A stretch of 64,000 bases of DNA from assembly GCF_945957355.1 (NCBI RefSeq), contig NZ_CAMFKM010000001.1, positions 372,001 to 436,000 of the forward strand, in the 5' to 3' direction. The notes beneath the pieces were generated by a model. That model was not told where the DNA came from. It did no database searches and saw only the letters and a list, made by a program, of their open reading frames with translations. The position numbers and the translations under genes are program-made. The DNA comes from an uncultured Reyranella sp. (lineage in GTDB: Bacteria; Pseudomonadota; Alphaproteobacteria; Reyranellales; Reyranellaceae). Positions within the stretch are counted from its first letter, which is position 1, and the number at the start of each line of letters is the position of its first letter. This document shows, one piece after another, positions 1 through 8,134 of this stretch.

Positions 1-691
1 GCCGGATCAGCTCGTCGATCTTGTCGGGTGACGTATCGTAGCGGTCGGCGAGATCGTCGAGCCAGATGCGCTCGATCGCCGTCAGCATCTGCGGCGTCGA
101 ATAGAGCTTGTCGCGCAGATAGAGAAGCTGCTCGCGATCGGCGAGGACGCGCTGGTTGACCTCGAGGATCACGGGGAGGAGCGCGGTGATGAACAGCATC
201 TTGCGCTCGTTGCCGTCCTTGCTGCCGAGATCGGCCGGCACGCGGTCGACCTTGTACGGCGGCACGGCCTCGCCCTGGCGGATGTCGGTGAGCGTATAGG
301 AGACGTCGCGGAAGAAGCCGGCGAGTTCGTCGGCGGTGCGCGGGCTGATCGCCCGCACCTGCACCTGGCGGCGGACGGCATTGCCCGGCGCCGCGAAACG
401 ACCGTGGCTGCCGGACGAATCGCGCACCGAGCGATGGGCGACGTCGTCAGGCTCGCTCAGTTCATGGCGCACGAAGGTGAGAGCGGCGGGTTCGGCCTCG
501 AGGACGAAGAGGCTGGCCGGATCGACTTCACGAGCTTCGGCACTGCCAACGCCGAACGAGAGATAAGGCGCCGCATCGACCGAGGGCAGGGGCTTGTAGA
601 GGACCACACCGGTTGCCAGCACGGCGGCCCAGGCGGCGGGAAAAGCATAATTGCGCCCGCGCTCGATCGCGGGCCGTAACGTCAACTGCAT
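1..691 (-). CDS. Glucosaminidase-domain (Bax-like) protein, C-terminus outside window
   Basis: About 230 residues are visible and the frame stays open to the window edge. ATG is at 691. Residues 14-35 form one hydrophobic segment (FPAAWAAVLATGVVLY), so the protein is probably inner-membrane anchored or exported. A low-complexity linker follows. From about residue 170 the chain reads LLPVILEVNQRVLADREQL, then LTAIERIWLDDLADRY; this resembles the entry to the Bax/mannosyl-glycoprotein endo-beta-N-acetylglucosaminidase fold. In that family this region precedes the catalytic lysozyme-like domain, which lies beyond the edge here. The likely role is peptidoglycan cleavage in the periplasm. The catalytic Glu cannot be checked, so the family call rests on the N-terminal signature. 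Confidence 0.65.
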   Translation of the reverse strand, partial: MQLTLRPAIERGRNYAFPAAWAAVLATGVVLYKPLPSVDAAPYLSFGVGSAEAREVDPASLFVLEAEPAALTFVRHELSEPDDVAHRSVRDSSGSHGRFAAPGNAVRRQVQVRAISPRTADELAGFFRDVSYTLTDIRQGEAVPPYKVDRVPADLGSKDGNERKMLFITALLPVILEVNQRVLADREQLLYLRDKLYSTPQMLTAIERIWLDDLADRYDTSPDKIDELIR

Positions 692-791
692 GCCACACTC
701 TTCATTTCGTTTGCGCGCACGAACGGGTTGCCCCGCGGGCCCTGCGGGGCCCGCGAACACCATCTCAACGCGACGCTTGAGCTGAAGCGGC

Positions 792-1340
792 CTACTGGGC
801 CGCTTGGACTTCCACTACTTCCGGCACGTAGTGCTTCAGAAGATTCTCGATTCCCATCTTCAGCGTGGCCGTCGAACTCGGGCATCCCGAGCACGATCCC
901 TGCATGTGCAGGTAGACGATGCCATCGCGGAAGTCGTGAAACACGATATCGCCGCCGTCCTGGGCCACTGCGGGCCGGACACGCGTGTCGAGGAGTTCCT
1001 TGATCTGGGCAACGACCTCGTCGTCGTCCGCCGCGACGGAAGCCGCCGCGTCTTCATCGGCGATCACGGGATCGCCGGACGTGTAATGCTCCATGATGCC
1101 GCCGAGAATCGACGGCTTCATGATCTGCCAATCCCGGTCCGCCGACTTGGTGACGGTCACGAAGTCGGAGCCGAAGAACACGCGCTCAACGCCTTCCACC
1201 GCAAACAGCCTCTTGGCAAGCGGTGACGGCGTGGCGGCCTCGACGTTGGCAAAATCCGCGGTCCCCTTCTCCATGACCACACGGCCAGGAAGAAACTTGA
1301 GGGTCGACGGATTGGGCGTCTGCTCGGTCTGGATAAACAA
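792..1340 (-). CDS. NFU/NifU C-terminal-domain iron-sulfur scaffold protein
   Basis: This 182-residue protein begins FIQTEQTPNPSTLKFLPG, the hallmark start of alphaproteobacterial and mitochondrial NFU1 proteins. An N-terminal Nfu_N domain (about residues 1-90) is followed by an acidic linker and a C-terminal NifU domain. The CxxC motif GSCSGCPSS binds a bridging [4Fe-4S] cluster for delivery to apo-enzymes. I chose TTG at 1340, although the frame is open further upstream, because a perfect GGAGGT sits 5-10 bases before it and family members start exactly here. An AT-rich stretch beyond 1480 probably carries the promoter, leaving a leader of 100 bases or more. It could equally be named nfuA-like; no isc or suf genes are in view. 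Confidence 0.92.
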   Translation of the reverse strand: MFIQTEQTPNPSTLKFLPGRVVMEKGTADFANVEAATPSPLAKRLFAVEGVERVFFGSDFVTVTKSADRDWQIMKPSILGGIMEHYTSGDPVIADEDAAASVAADDDEVVAQIKELLDTRVRPAVAQDGGDIVFHDFRDGIVYLHMQGSCSGCPSSTATLKMGIENLLKHYVPEVVEVQAAQ

Positions 1341-1502
1341 ACCTACCTCCGGTTCGAATGCTTCGGGGCGAACCCCTCGGCATCGCTCAGGCTGGGGATC
1401 AGGACGTCTCCATCCCCACTCGATGGCTTCGGACGTAGGAACCGGGGCCAAGTCGATCAAGACGATTCTTGAGACGCTCTGTATAAATATTATGGAATAA
1501 TC

Positions 1503-1519
1503 AAATATTATTAATATTT
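1503..1519. promoter_or_regulatory. AT-rich inverted repeat upstream of the NFU gene
   Basis: AAATATT, three bases, AATATTT forms a perfect inverted repeat inside the most AT-rich stretch of the first 30 kb (about 1480-1600). It lies between the convergent end of the usp gene and the minus-strand NFU start, so it belongs to the NFU upstream region. It does not match the RirA, Irr or IscR consensus as I know them. It may be an operator or simply part of an AT-rich promoter. Confidence 0.35.
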
Positions 1520-1630
1520 ATCAATGCAATACACTGCGAAATTCCCAACGCAACCTTTATGCTTCAATTGTACACAAAGAAGATTTGTGCGCAGATCGCC
1601 GCATCACGGACGACAAACCACGCGCACGGC

Positions 1631-2113
1631 TCATGAGATTGCGTCGATCTCCGCCTCGGTGAGAGCGCCCGGAACGATGGTCAACGGGATGCGAAGCTGC
1701 CCTCCGGACTTGCCCGTGAAGGCCGTCACCAACGGCCCCGGACCGTCGCTGCCCGAGGCACTGCCGAGCACCAGGACCGAGATCGAACGATCCTGGCCGA
1801 GGAGCTTCGCGAGTTCGTCACGGCTCTTGCCTTCGCGAATGTAGATCGAGGGGGGTTGGCCGGTCATCGAAACCGCCACGTCGGCATGTCGGGCCACGAC
1901 GGTCTCGGCCTGCTGGCGCGCTTCCTCGCGCATCAGCTCGACCACCGATCCCCATTGCTGTCCCTCGGGCGGATCCATGACGTACAGCATCGCCACCCGG
2001 CCGCCGGTGCGCTTGGCGCGACGGCAGGCATAGCGCAGGGCATTGCGCATCTCCGGACTCTCGTCGACGACGACCAGGAAGACGCGTTCGCCGGTCTTGA
2101 GCTGCTCGTTCAT
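1631..2113 (-). CDS. Universal stress protein, UspA family
   Basis: This 160-residue cytosolic Usp domain opens with a hydrophobic beta-strand VFLVVVDESPEMRNALRYA, which carries the Asp typical of ATP-binding Usp proteins. The C-terminal phosphate-binding region reads VLVLGSASGSDGPGPLV and then TGKSGGQLRIPLTIVPG. This is close to the G-x2-G-x9-G-S/T signature but with an altered spacing. The gene starts 36 bases downstream of the TIGR02186 gene on the same strand, so it is probably the last gene of the DUF2333-TauE-TIGR02186-usp operon. Its exact role cannot be read from sequence; the family is linked to stress resistance. Confidence 0.88.
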   Translation of the reverse strand: MNEQLKTGERVFLVVVDESPEMRNALRYACRRAKRTGGRVAMLYVMDPPEGQQWGSVVELMREEARQQAETVVARHADVAVSMTGQPPSIYIREGKSRDELAKLLGQDRSISVLVLGSASGSDGPGPLVTAFTGKSGGQLRIPLTIVPGALTEAEIDAIS

Positions 2114-2149
2114 GGCCCTCTCCCTTCGATCTTCTAGAGACGCCGCCTT

Positions 2150-2995
2150 CTAGAGACGTCGCATGACAGCGCCGCCCAGCCAGCCGACCAGCAGCGCCAT
2201 CAGGATGGCGCCCACGCCGTACAGGGCTCCCTCATGCGCCGACCAGCCTGCGAGCTGGGCACTGAAGCCGACCTTGCCGACCGGCAGCGGCCGCGACACG
2301 GCCGCAACGATCTTCCCCTCCCGCAACAGATAGACCCGGATGTCGTACACGCCTTCCGGCAGCCGCGACGGGAAGGGCAGGTCGACGCGAAACAGCCGGC
2401 CGGCCTGCACCGTCACCTGGCCGATGGCCGCCGGGTAGAGGCCCTCGCGCCGCTTCACCTCGACGAGGCCGGCGCGGAAGCGGGCCAGTTCCGCGGCGTC
2501 GCGGGGCGTCGCCGGCTTCAGGCTGGACAACCGGTCCTCGAGCGACAGGATCTCGCCGCCGGCGCCGCGCGCCAGCAGGCGCTGCAGCGGCTGGCTGGCC
2601 GCGATGGCGTAATAGGCCGGCACATCGTCGAACGCCTGCCGTCCGGTATTGAGCCAGATCCCGAGGAACCGCTGCTTGCGCATCACCGTCTCGCGAGCGG
2701 GCGGGCCGGCCACGACCACGACGATCTCGCCGGGCGGGTCGAACATGCCGAACAGCAGGATGCTCTCGCCCTGGAAGGCCGAGGTGATCGACACGCGGGC
2801 CAGCGAGAGATCCATGATCAGGTCGGGCGTCGTCGGCTCGTTCGGCACCGAAGGCGGCGCGACGGCATCGGGCGGCCCGCCGATGGTCGGCGCCGGCAGC
2901 GCTCCGGGTGCCGGCTCCAGGCGCGGGCCCTGCGCCAGGGCGCCGGTCGCGCCCACGAGGATCGCAAGACAGGCCAGGAGACCCGACGACCTCAC
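2150..2995 (-). CDS. TIGR02186 family membrane-anchored protein
   Basis: A 281-residue protein with an N-terminal signal peptide (LLACLAILVGATGALAQ), a Pro/Ala-rich linker, a beta-rich periplasmic body, and one C-terminal transmembrane helix (about 255-277) ending VMRRL. The layout and phrases such as SLARVSITSAFQGESILLFG match the alphaproteobacterial TIGR02186 (alph_Pro_TM) family, whose function is unknown. The GTG start overlaps the TGA of the TauE/SafE gene (GTGA), so translation is probably coupled. Standing next to a TauE/SafE carrier is usual for this family and suggests a periplasmic accessory role in anion export, which is inference. Confidence 0.85.
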   Translation of the reverse strand: MRSSGLLACLAILVGATGALAQGPRLEPAPGALPAPTIGGPPDAVAPPSVPNEPTTPDLIMDLSLARVSITSAFQGESILLFGMFDPPGEIVVVVAGPPARETVMRKQRFLGIWLNTGRQAFDDVPAYYAIAASQPLQRLLARGAGGEILSLEDRLSSLKPATPRDAAELARFRAGLVEVKRREGLYPAAIGQVTVQAGRLFRVDLPFPSRLPEGVYDIRVYLLREGKIVAAVSRPLPVGKVGFSAQLAGWSAHEGALYGVGAILMALLVGWLGGAVMRRL

Positions 2996-3918
2996 GGCAA
3001 CACCTCGCGGGTGCCCAGCGAATAAAGCGAGCTGGGCGTGCGCAGCAGTTCGGTCAGGAGTTCGGCGGCCACGAGCAGGATCAGGAGCGACATCAGGGCG
3101 CGCAACGCCACGCCCGGCAGCTTCGCGGCCAGCCGCGCGCCGATCGGCGCGCCGACGACGCCGCCCAGGATCAACAGCAGCGCCAGCACCACGTCGACGG
3201 TGCCGTTGGTCGCGGCCTGCAGGAAGGTGACGTTGGCCGCCACGAACAGGATCTGGAAATTCGACGTCCCGATCACCACCGCCGTCGGCATGCCGAGCAG
3301 GTAGATCATCGCCGGCACCAGGACGAAGCCGCCGCCGACGCCCAGGATCGCCGACAGGACGCCGATGAGGAAGCCCAGCCCGATCGGCAGAAGGGCGCTG
3401 ATGTAGAGCTTCGACTTGTAGAAGCGCAGCTTCAGGGGCAGCCGGTGCACGAGATAGTGGGTATGGAGCTTGCCACGCGGCGCGTCGGGATTGCGTCGGC
3501 GCTTGAAATAGGTGCTGAGACTCTCGAACATCATCAGCAGGCCGATCGTCGACAGCATCACGACGTAGAGCACCGCAATGACGAAATCGATCTGGCCGAT
3601 GCGCTTCAGGTAGGTGAACAGCCAGACGCCGGCCGACGAGCCGAGCATGCCGCCCGCCAGCAGCACCAGCCCCATACGCAGGTCGACGTTGCCGCGCCGC
3701 CACTGCACCTGCAGCGAGGAGATCGAATTGGCCACCACCTGGTTAGCCTGGCTGGCGACCGCGACTGCCGGCGGGATGCCGACGAAGATCAGCAGCGGCG
3801 TGGCGAGGAAGCCGCCACCGACGCCGAACATGCCCGACAGAAGGCCCGCTGCGGCGCCGAGGCCCAGCAGCAGGAACACGTTCATCGAAAGCTCGGCAAT
3901 GGGGAGATAGATCTCCAC
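2992..3918 (-). CDS. TauE/SafE family sulfite/anion permease
   Basis: A 308-residue polytopic membrane protein with two internally similar halves. Each half carries the glycine-rich loop typical of TauE/SafE: GMFGVGGGFLATPLL near residue 30 and AILGVGGGFVLVPAMI near residue 190. The family exports sulfite, sulfoacetate or other organic sulfur anions; the substrate is not known here. I placed the start at GTG 3918 because relatives begin with the same short leader (EIYLPIAELSMN). It lies 8 bases after the DUF2333 stop, and no strong Shine-Dalgarno is seen, consistent with translational coupling. Confidence 0.92.
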   Translation of the reverse strand: MEIYLPIAELSMNVFLLLGLGAAAGLLSGMFGVGGGFLATPLLIFVGIPPAVAVASQANQVVANSISSLQVQWRRGNVDLRMGLVLLAGGMLGSSAGVWLFTYLKRIGQIDFVIAVLYVVMLSTIGLLMMFESLSTYFKRRRNPDAPRGKLHTHYLVHRLPLKLRFYKSKLYISALLPIGLGFLIGVLSAILGVGGGFVLVPAMIYLLGMPTAVVIGTSNFQILFVAANVTFLQAATNGTVDVVLALLLILGGVVGAPIGARLAAKLPGVALRALMSLLILLVAAELLTELLRTPSSLYSLGTREVLP

Positions 3919-3926
3919 GCTGAGGC

Positions 3927-4958
3927 CTACTTCAGCAGAATGTTGGTGATCTCGCGCAGCTGCGTGCGGGCGCGCAGCAGGTAGAAGCCCTGCGCGAGCA
4001 GGTGATTGGGGATCAGCAGGGCATCGGGATAGCCGTTCCAGACGATCCAGGGGTCGAGTTGGGCCGCGATGCGGAAGGTATCGACCGTGCCGTTCCAGGC
4101 GGTGGTGAGTTCGCGGTCGCGGATGACGTTCTGGAAATCCACGCCGAGATCGCGCAGCAGCAGGTAGTAGACGTAGAGACGGCCCTTGTTGAAATAGAAG
4201 ATGTCGTCGCACCGTGCGTCGAACAGGTCCCCTGCCTTCTCGATGACGTGCTGGTCGATCGCCGCCGAGTCGGAGCCCAGGTCGTTGGCGATGCGGTCGA
4301 GCAGCGCCTGCAGATTGTCGGCGCGTCGCTCGAACACCGCCTGCCCTGTGCCCAACCGCTTGTTGTAGGCCATCAGCCGGTCGCGGCCGGCGCGATACTT
4401 CTGGGCGGAGGTCGTCGAGGGCAGCAGCGACACGCTGGGTTGCCACAGCCAGATATTGGGCTGTTCGTTCAGGAAGCCACGCGCCTGTTCGAGGTCACGG
4501 TCGGTCTGGCTCGATCCGCGCGTGCGGCCGAGCTGGTCCATCAGCTCGGTGCTGAAGCGGCCCAGCGCCGACATGATGCCGCGCTGGAAGTTCGGCATGT
4601 TGTCGAGCAGCCCGGCCGGCGTGAAGAAGGGCATCATCGGCGTCCAGGTGTGGACGTCGACTTCGCGGGTGACGAGATCGGCCGCGGTGGCGACCGCCTT
4701 GCTTTCACCTGGCGCAACGCCGCGTGCCGTGAACTGCGGATCGTCGTCGATATCCTCGGTGACCAGCGCGCCGACCGGATAGTACAGGATGAGCAGCAGG
4801 ACGACGATGCGCCATGTCCATCCCCAGACCTTGCGACCGCCTGACGATGGGACGGAAGTCGAAAGGCCCGGGCGCCATCCCCGCACGCGATCCCAGCTTC
4901 GCCGCCACCAGGGAGGCTTGGCCGACGAGGGTGCGCTGTAGTCCGGTTCGAATGTCAT
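3927..4958 (-). CDS. DUF2333 family membrane protein
   Basis: About 343 residues when started at ATG 4958; an upstream in-frame extension to 5015 is possible. The N-terminus is cytosolic and Pro/Arg-rich, followed by one transmembrane helix (about 52-70, IVVLLLILYYPVGALV) and a large periplasmic helical domain. The domain contains motifs characteristic of DUF2333 (DDDPQF, VHTWTPMMPFF, DIFYFNKGRLYVYYLLLRDL). Function is unknown. It heads the minus-strand operon with TauE/SafE, TIGR02186 and usp, and is divergent from the esterase gene with about 83 bases between them. Confidence 0.88.
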   Translation of the reverse strand: MTFEPDYSAPSSAKPPWWRRSWDRVRGWRPGLSTSVPSSGGRKVWGWTWRIVVLLLILYYPVGALVTEDIDDDPQFTARGVAPGESKAVATAADLVTREVDVHTWTPMMPFFTPAGLLDNMPNFQRGIMSALGRFSTELMDQLGRTRGSSQTDRDLEQARGFLNEQPNIWLWQPSVSLLPSTTSAQKYRAGRDRLMAYNKRLGTGQAVFERRADNLQALLDRIANDLGSDSAAIDQHVIEKAGDLFDARCDDIFYFNKGRLYVYYLLLRDLGVDFQNVIRDRELTTAWNGTVDTFRIAAQLDPWIVWNGYPDALLIPNHLLAQGFYLLRARTQLREITNILLK

Positions 4959-5041
4959 GGCACACCTTACCATTCGCCTCGTGACGAAATAGGGGCGCGG
5001 GCTGCTAGAGTGCAACGAATGTTTTCAATGGAGTGGGTGGA

Positions 5042-5995
5042 ATGGCTCTCGATCCGGAATCCCAGCGGCTGATCGACCTGATGGCGGCCGCGAACCGGCC
5101 GGCCTGGAACACGCTGAGCCCGCAAGCGGCCCGCGATCTCTATCTTTCCCTGCGCCCCGGTGCGCAGGGCCCGCGCCCCGCCGGGGTGACGGTCGCGGAT
5201 CGCACCATCCCCGGTCCGGCGGGAGAGCTGCCCGTCCGGATCTATCGCCCGGCATCGGCGGCCGCCGATGCGAAACTGCCGGCACTGGTCTATGCGCATG
5301 GCGGCGGCTGGGTGTTCGGCAATCTCGACAGCCACGACGTGCTCTGCGCCCAACTCGCGATCGAGGCCGGCATCGCCGTCCTGCATGTCGACTACCGCCT
5401 CGCACCGGAGGCGCGTTTCCCCGGCGCCTTCGACGATGTCGTGGCAGCGCTGCAATGGGTGGCCGCCAACGGTGGCTCGGTCGGCATCGATCCCACGCGA
5501 CTCGCGATCGGCGGCGACAGCGCCGGCGGCAATCTCGCGGCCGCCGTCTCGATCTGGGCGCGCGACCATGGCGGACCGAAGCTGCTGATGCAGCTCCTCG
5601 CCTATCCGGTGACCGATGCCGTGGCCCGCGCCGAATCCTACCGGCATTTCGAGGACGGCTACGGGCTGAACGCCATCACCATGGAATGGTTCTTCGATCA
5701 CTACACGCCCGAGAAGGCGGATCGCGGCGACTGGCGCGTCTCGCCGCTGCGCGCGGCCTCGCTCGCCGGCCTGCCGCCGGCGCTGGTCGTCACCGCCGGC
5801 TACGATCCGCTGCGCGACGAAGGCCGCGCCTATGCCTGGCGGCTGCAGCAGGAAGGCACGCAGGCCGACCTGGTCGAGTTCGGCGGCATGCTGCACGGTT
5901 TCCTCAGCTCGCCGATGCTGCTGCACGGCGCCCGGCGCGGCACCACCCTCTGCGCCGCGGCCCTGCACGAGGCGCTGGTGCTGCGCGCCCCATGA
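5042..5995 (+). CDS. Alpha/beta hydrolase, hormone-sensitive-lipase (family IV) esterase
   Basis: A 317-residue esterase of the HSL family. The oxyanion-hole motif HGGGWVFG lies near residue 90, the nucleophile Ser is in GDSAGGN near 158, the catalytic Asp in YDPLRDE near 255 and the His in LHGF near 286. Members hydrolyse short acyl esters in the cytosol. ATG 5042 is preferred over GTG 5033 because GGAG and GGTGGA lie just before it. It ends 11 bases before the MFS transporter gene and probably shares a transcript with it. The natural substrate is unknown. Confidence 0.9.
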   Translation: MALDPESQRLIDLMAAANRPAWNTLSPQAARDLYLSLRPGAQGPRPAGVTVADRTIPGPAGELPVRIYRPASAAADAKLPALVYAHGGGWVFGNLDSHDVLCAQLAIEAGIAVLHVDYRLAPEARFPGAFDDVVAALQWVAANGGSVGIDPTRLAIGGDSAGGNLAAAVSIWARDHGGPKLLMQLLAYPVTDAVARAESYRHFEDGYGLNAITMEWFFDHYTPEKADRGDWRVSPLRAASLAGLPPALVVTAGYDPLRDEGRAYAWRLQQEGTQADLVEFGGMLHGFLSSPMLLHGARRGTTLCAAALHEALVLRAP

Positions 5996-6005
5996 CCCTC
6001 GCAGC

Positions 6006-7130
6006 GTGAGCGCGGCCGCCTCTCGCGGCGCTCCCCCGGTCAGCATGGCGCTGCCGGGGCTGGTGATCGCCGTCTGCATGATTGGCGACACGCTGCTCTA
6101 TGCCGTGCTGCCCCTCTACCATCAGGAGTTCGGCCTCTCGCTGGCGATGGTCGGCGTGCTGCTGTCGCTCAACCGCTGGATCCGCCTCCTTGCCAACTCC
6201 GGCGTCGCCCATTTCGGCGAGCGCATCGGTCCGCACGCGTTGATGATCGCGGGCGCGCTGGGCTCGTCCATCTCGACCACGGTCTACGGGCTGATCGACG
6301 ATCCGACGGCACAGGTCCTGGCGCGCATCCTCTGGGGCATCTCCTACGCCTCGCTCAATCTCGCGACGCTGGCCTATGCCGTCAGCGATCGCGCCAATGC
6401 CGGCAAGCGGGTCGGCGCCAGCCGCGCCGCGATCGGACTCGTCCAGGCCCTGTCGCTGGTCGGCGGCGCCTGGATCGTGCTCGAGCTCGGCGCCCGCCCG
6501 GTGTTCCTGATCTATGGCGCGGTGACGCTGATCGCCCTCGGCGCGGCGATCGTCCTGCCACGCCTGCCGCGGGAACCCCTCACGAAGAAGGGCCTCAAGC
6601 TCCCGATCCCGCATCGCCTCGAAGTGTGGGGTTTCGTCATGGGTTTCGCGGGCGACGGCGTGTTCCTGCTGACGCTCGCCTTCCTGATGAAGGACTCGAT
6701 CACCTCCGTCGCCGCGGTGATGGCGACGGCGCTGCTGCTGGCGCTGCGCTGGCTGGTCGAAGTCACGACCGGGCCGATCGGCGGCTGGATCGGCGACCGG
6801 TTCGGGGCGCGGCGCATCGCCATCGCGACTGCGGCCCTCCTGGTCGGCGGTTTCGTGCTGATCGCGGCGGATCACGAGCTGCTGGGCGCGCTGATGATCG
6901 TCATGACTCGCGGCATGTTCAACACGCTGATCCCGGTGCTGGTGATCGAACGTGGCCACGGGACCGTCCTTTCCAGCCAGGCGAGCTACTCGACCTGGCG
7001 CGACTTCGGCGCCGCCGTCGGCCCCCTCACCGCGCCGTGGCTCTTCCTCAACATCCCGCAGGGGCCGCTCTACGCCGCGCTCGCCCTGGCGCTCGGGGTC
7101 AGCGGCTACTTCTGTCTGGTCCGCCGATGA
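6006..7130 (+). CDS. MFS transporter
   Basis: About 374 residues with roughly 11-12 hydrophobic helices. The short loop RFGARRIAI after transmembrane helix 8 resembles the repeated MFS loop motif, and AHFGERIGPHALMIAG marks the equivalent N-half loop. The small size suggests a drug or metabolite efflux carrier. The start is uncertain: GTG 6006 gives the longer form and ATG 6045 removes 13 residues; neither has a good Shine-Dalgarno, as expected for a gene coupled to the esterase 11 bases upstream. The divergently acting MarR gene just downstream could be its regulator, which is inference from position. Confidence 0.85.
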   Translation: MSAAASRGAPPVSMALPGLVIAVCMIGDTLLYAVLPLYHQEFGLSLAMVGVLLSLNRWIRLLANSGVAHFGERIGPHALMIAGALGSSISTTVYGLIDDPTAQVLARILWGISYASLNLATLAYAVSDRANAGKRVGASRAAIGLVQALSLVGGAWIVLELGARPVFLIYGAVTLIALGAAIVLPRLPREPLTKKGLKLPIPHRLEVWGFVMGFAGDGVFLLTLAFLMKDSITSVAAVMATALLLALRWLVEVTTGPIGGWIGDRFGARRIAIATAALLVGGFVLIAADHELLGALMIVMTRGMFNTLIPVLVIERGHGTVLSSQASYSTWRDFGAAVGPLTAPWLFLNIPQGPLYAALALALGVSGYFCLVRR

Positions 7131-7150
7131 GGCAATCACGCGCATATTGA

Positions 7151-7173
7151 TTCCAATATACTTGCATATGGAA
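7151..7173. promoter_or_regulatory. Inverted repeat in the marR promoter (possible MarR operator)
   Basis: TTCCAATAT (7151-7159) and ATATGGAA (7166-7173) form an imperfect dyad in an AT-rich 65-base gap directly upstream of the MarR start. Autoregulatory MarR sites are typically dyads of this size overlapping the promoter. No experiment is implied and the -10/-35 boxes are not clearly resolvable. Confidence 0.4.
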
Positions 7174-7196
7174 ATATATCGGCCCATATTCGGCCG

Positions 7197-7643
7197 ATGA
7201 ACACGCCTTCCTTCTCCGCCACACTCAATCTGCTGCGCGCCAACGCGCGTCTCGAAGAGCGCTTCGCCGGCGAACTCGGCTCCGTGCACGGACTTGCCCT
7301 CAGGGAAGTGCTGCTGCTGATGCACCTGGAGCGGGCGCCCCTGCATCGGCTGAGCCGCATCGACCTCGCCAAGCGCCTGCATGTCAGCCCTTCGACCGTC
7401 ACCCGCATGACCACCCCCCTGGAGAAGCTGGGCTGTGTCGGCCGCGAGGCCGATCCGCGCGACGCCCGCCTCGCCTACGTCGTGCTGACCGAGGCGGGCC
7501 AGCGGCTGGTCGGTGAGGCCCGGGCGACGCTGGAGCGCATGGCGGCCGACCTGTTCCGCGACCGCTGGGCCAAGGCGGAGATCGCGACCCTGGCCGATCT
7601 GCTGGGCCGCCTCACCGCCGGCCAGCCGGGAGACTTGTCGTGA
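7197..7643 (+). CDS. MarR family transcriptional regulator
   Basis: A 148-residue winged-helix repressor. The HTH reads LSRIDLAKRLHVSPSTVTRM (residues 51-70) and is followed by the wing EADPRDARLAYVVLTEAG with the conserved D-x-R-D. N- and C-terminal helices would form the dimer interface. Members bind DNA as dimers and release on phenolic or oxidant ligands. The gene overlaps the following P-loop gene by GTGA and follows the MFS gene by 66 bases. The target is unknown; autoregulation through the upstream dyad is the simplest guess. Confidence 0.9.
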   Translation: MNTPSFSATLNLLRANARLEERFAGELGSVHGLALREVLLLMHLERAPLHRLSRIDLAKRLHVSPSTVTRMTTPLEKLGCVGREADPRDARLAYVVLTEAGQRLVGEARATLERMAADLFRDRWAKAEIATLADLLGRLTAGQPGDLS

Positions 7644-8134
7644 TCCATCTCATCTGCGGCTCGACCGGCGCCGGAAAGACCACTTACGCGAATAAGCTGC
7701 GCCAGCAGCTCGGGGCACTGCACCTGTCGATCGACGACTGGATGGTGACGCTGTTCGCGCCCGACACGCCGCCGCAGGTAAGCTGGCCATGGATCGAGGA
7801 ACGTGTGCTGCGCTGCGAGCAGCAGATCCTGGCGACGGCCCTCGAACTCGCCCCTACCGGCGTCCCCTCGATCCTCGATCTCGGCCTTCAGCGAACCGAC
7901 CAGCGTCGTCGCATCGCCGAACGGGCCATGGCGGCCGGCGTCGGCGTGCGCCTGCATTTCCTCGACATCGATGTCACGGAACGCTGGCGTCGCGTCGAGC
8001 GGCGCAACGACCGGCAGGGCGAGACCTTCCGCGTGAAGGTCACGCGCCCGATGTTCGATTTCATCGAAACGATCTGGCAACCGCCGACACCGGAAGAAGT
8101 GTCGGCCCTCGACGGCGTGCGGATCGGGGCCTAG
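7640..8134 (+). CDS. Small P-loop (AAA/zeta-like) ATPase or kinase
   Basis: A 164-residue protein whose first residues form a Walker A loop (LICGSTGAGKTTYANKL), followed by SIDDW, where the Asp may act as the general base as in zeta-toxin-like and chloramphenicol-phosphotransferase-like kinases. The C-terminal region is Arg-rich (RWRRVERRNDRQG), compatible with a lid. It starts at GTG inside the marR stop (GTGA) and ends overlapping the convergent gloB end by 4 bases. The substrate is unknown. Relatives are usually annotated only as ATP-binding proteins; no antitoxin partner is evident. Confidence 0.8.
   Translation: MIHLICGSTGAGKTTYANKLRQQLGALHLSIDDWMVTLFAPDTPPQVSWPWIEERVLRCEQQILATALELAPTGVPSILDLGLQRTDQRRRIAERAMAAGVGVRLHFLDIDVTERWRRVERRNDRQGETFRVKVTRPMFDFIETIWQPPTPEEVSALDGVRIGA

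Noticed and set aside
7640..8134. Zeta-type toxin with antitoxin
   Set aside because: The P-loop protein has a Walker A and a likely catalytic Asp, but the upstream gene is a MarR regulator, not an epsilon-type antitoxin.
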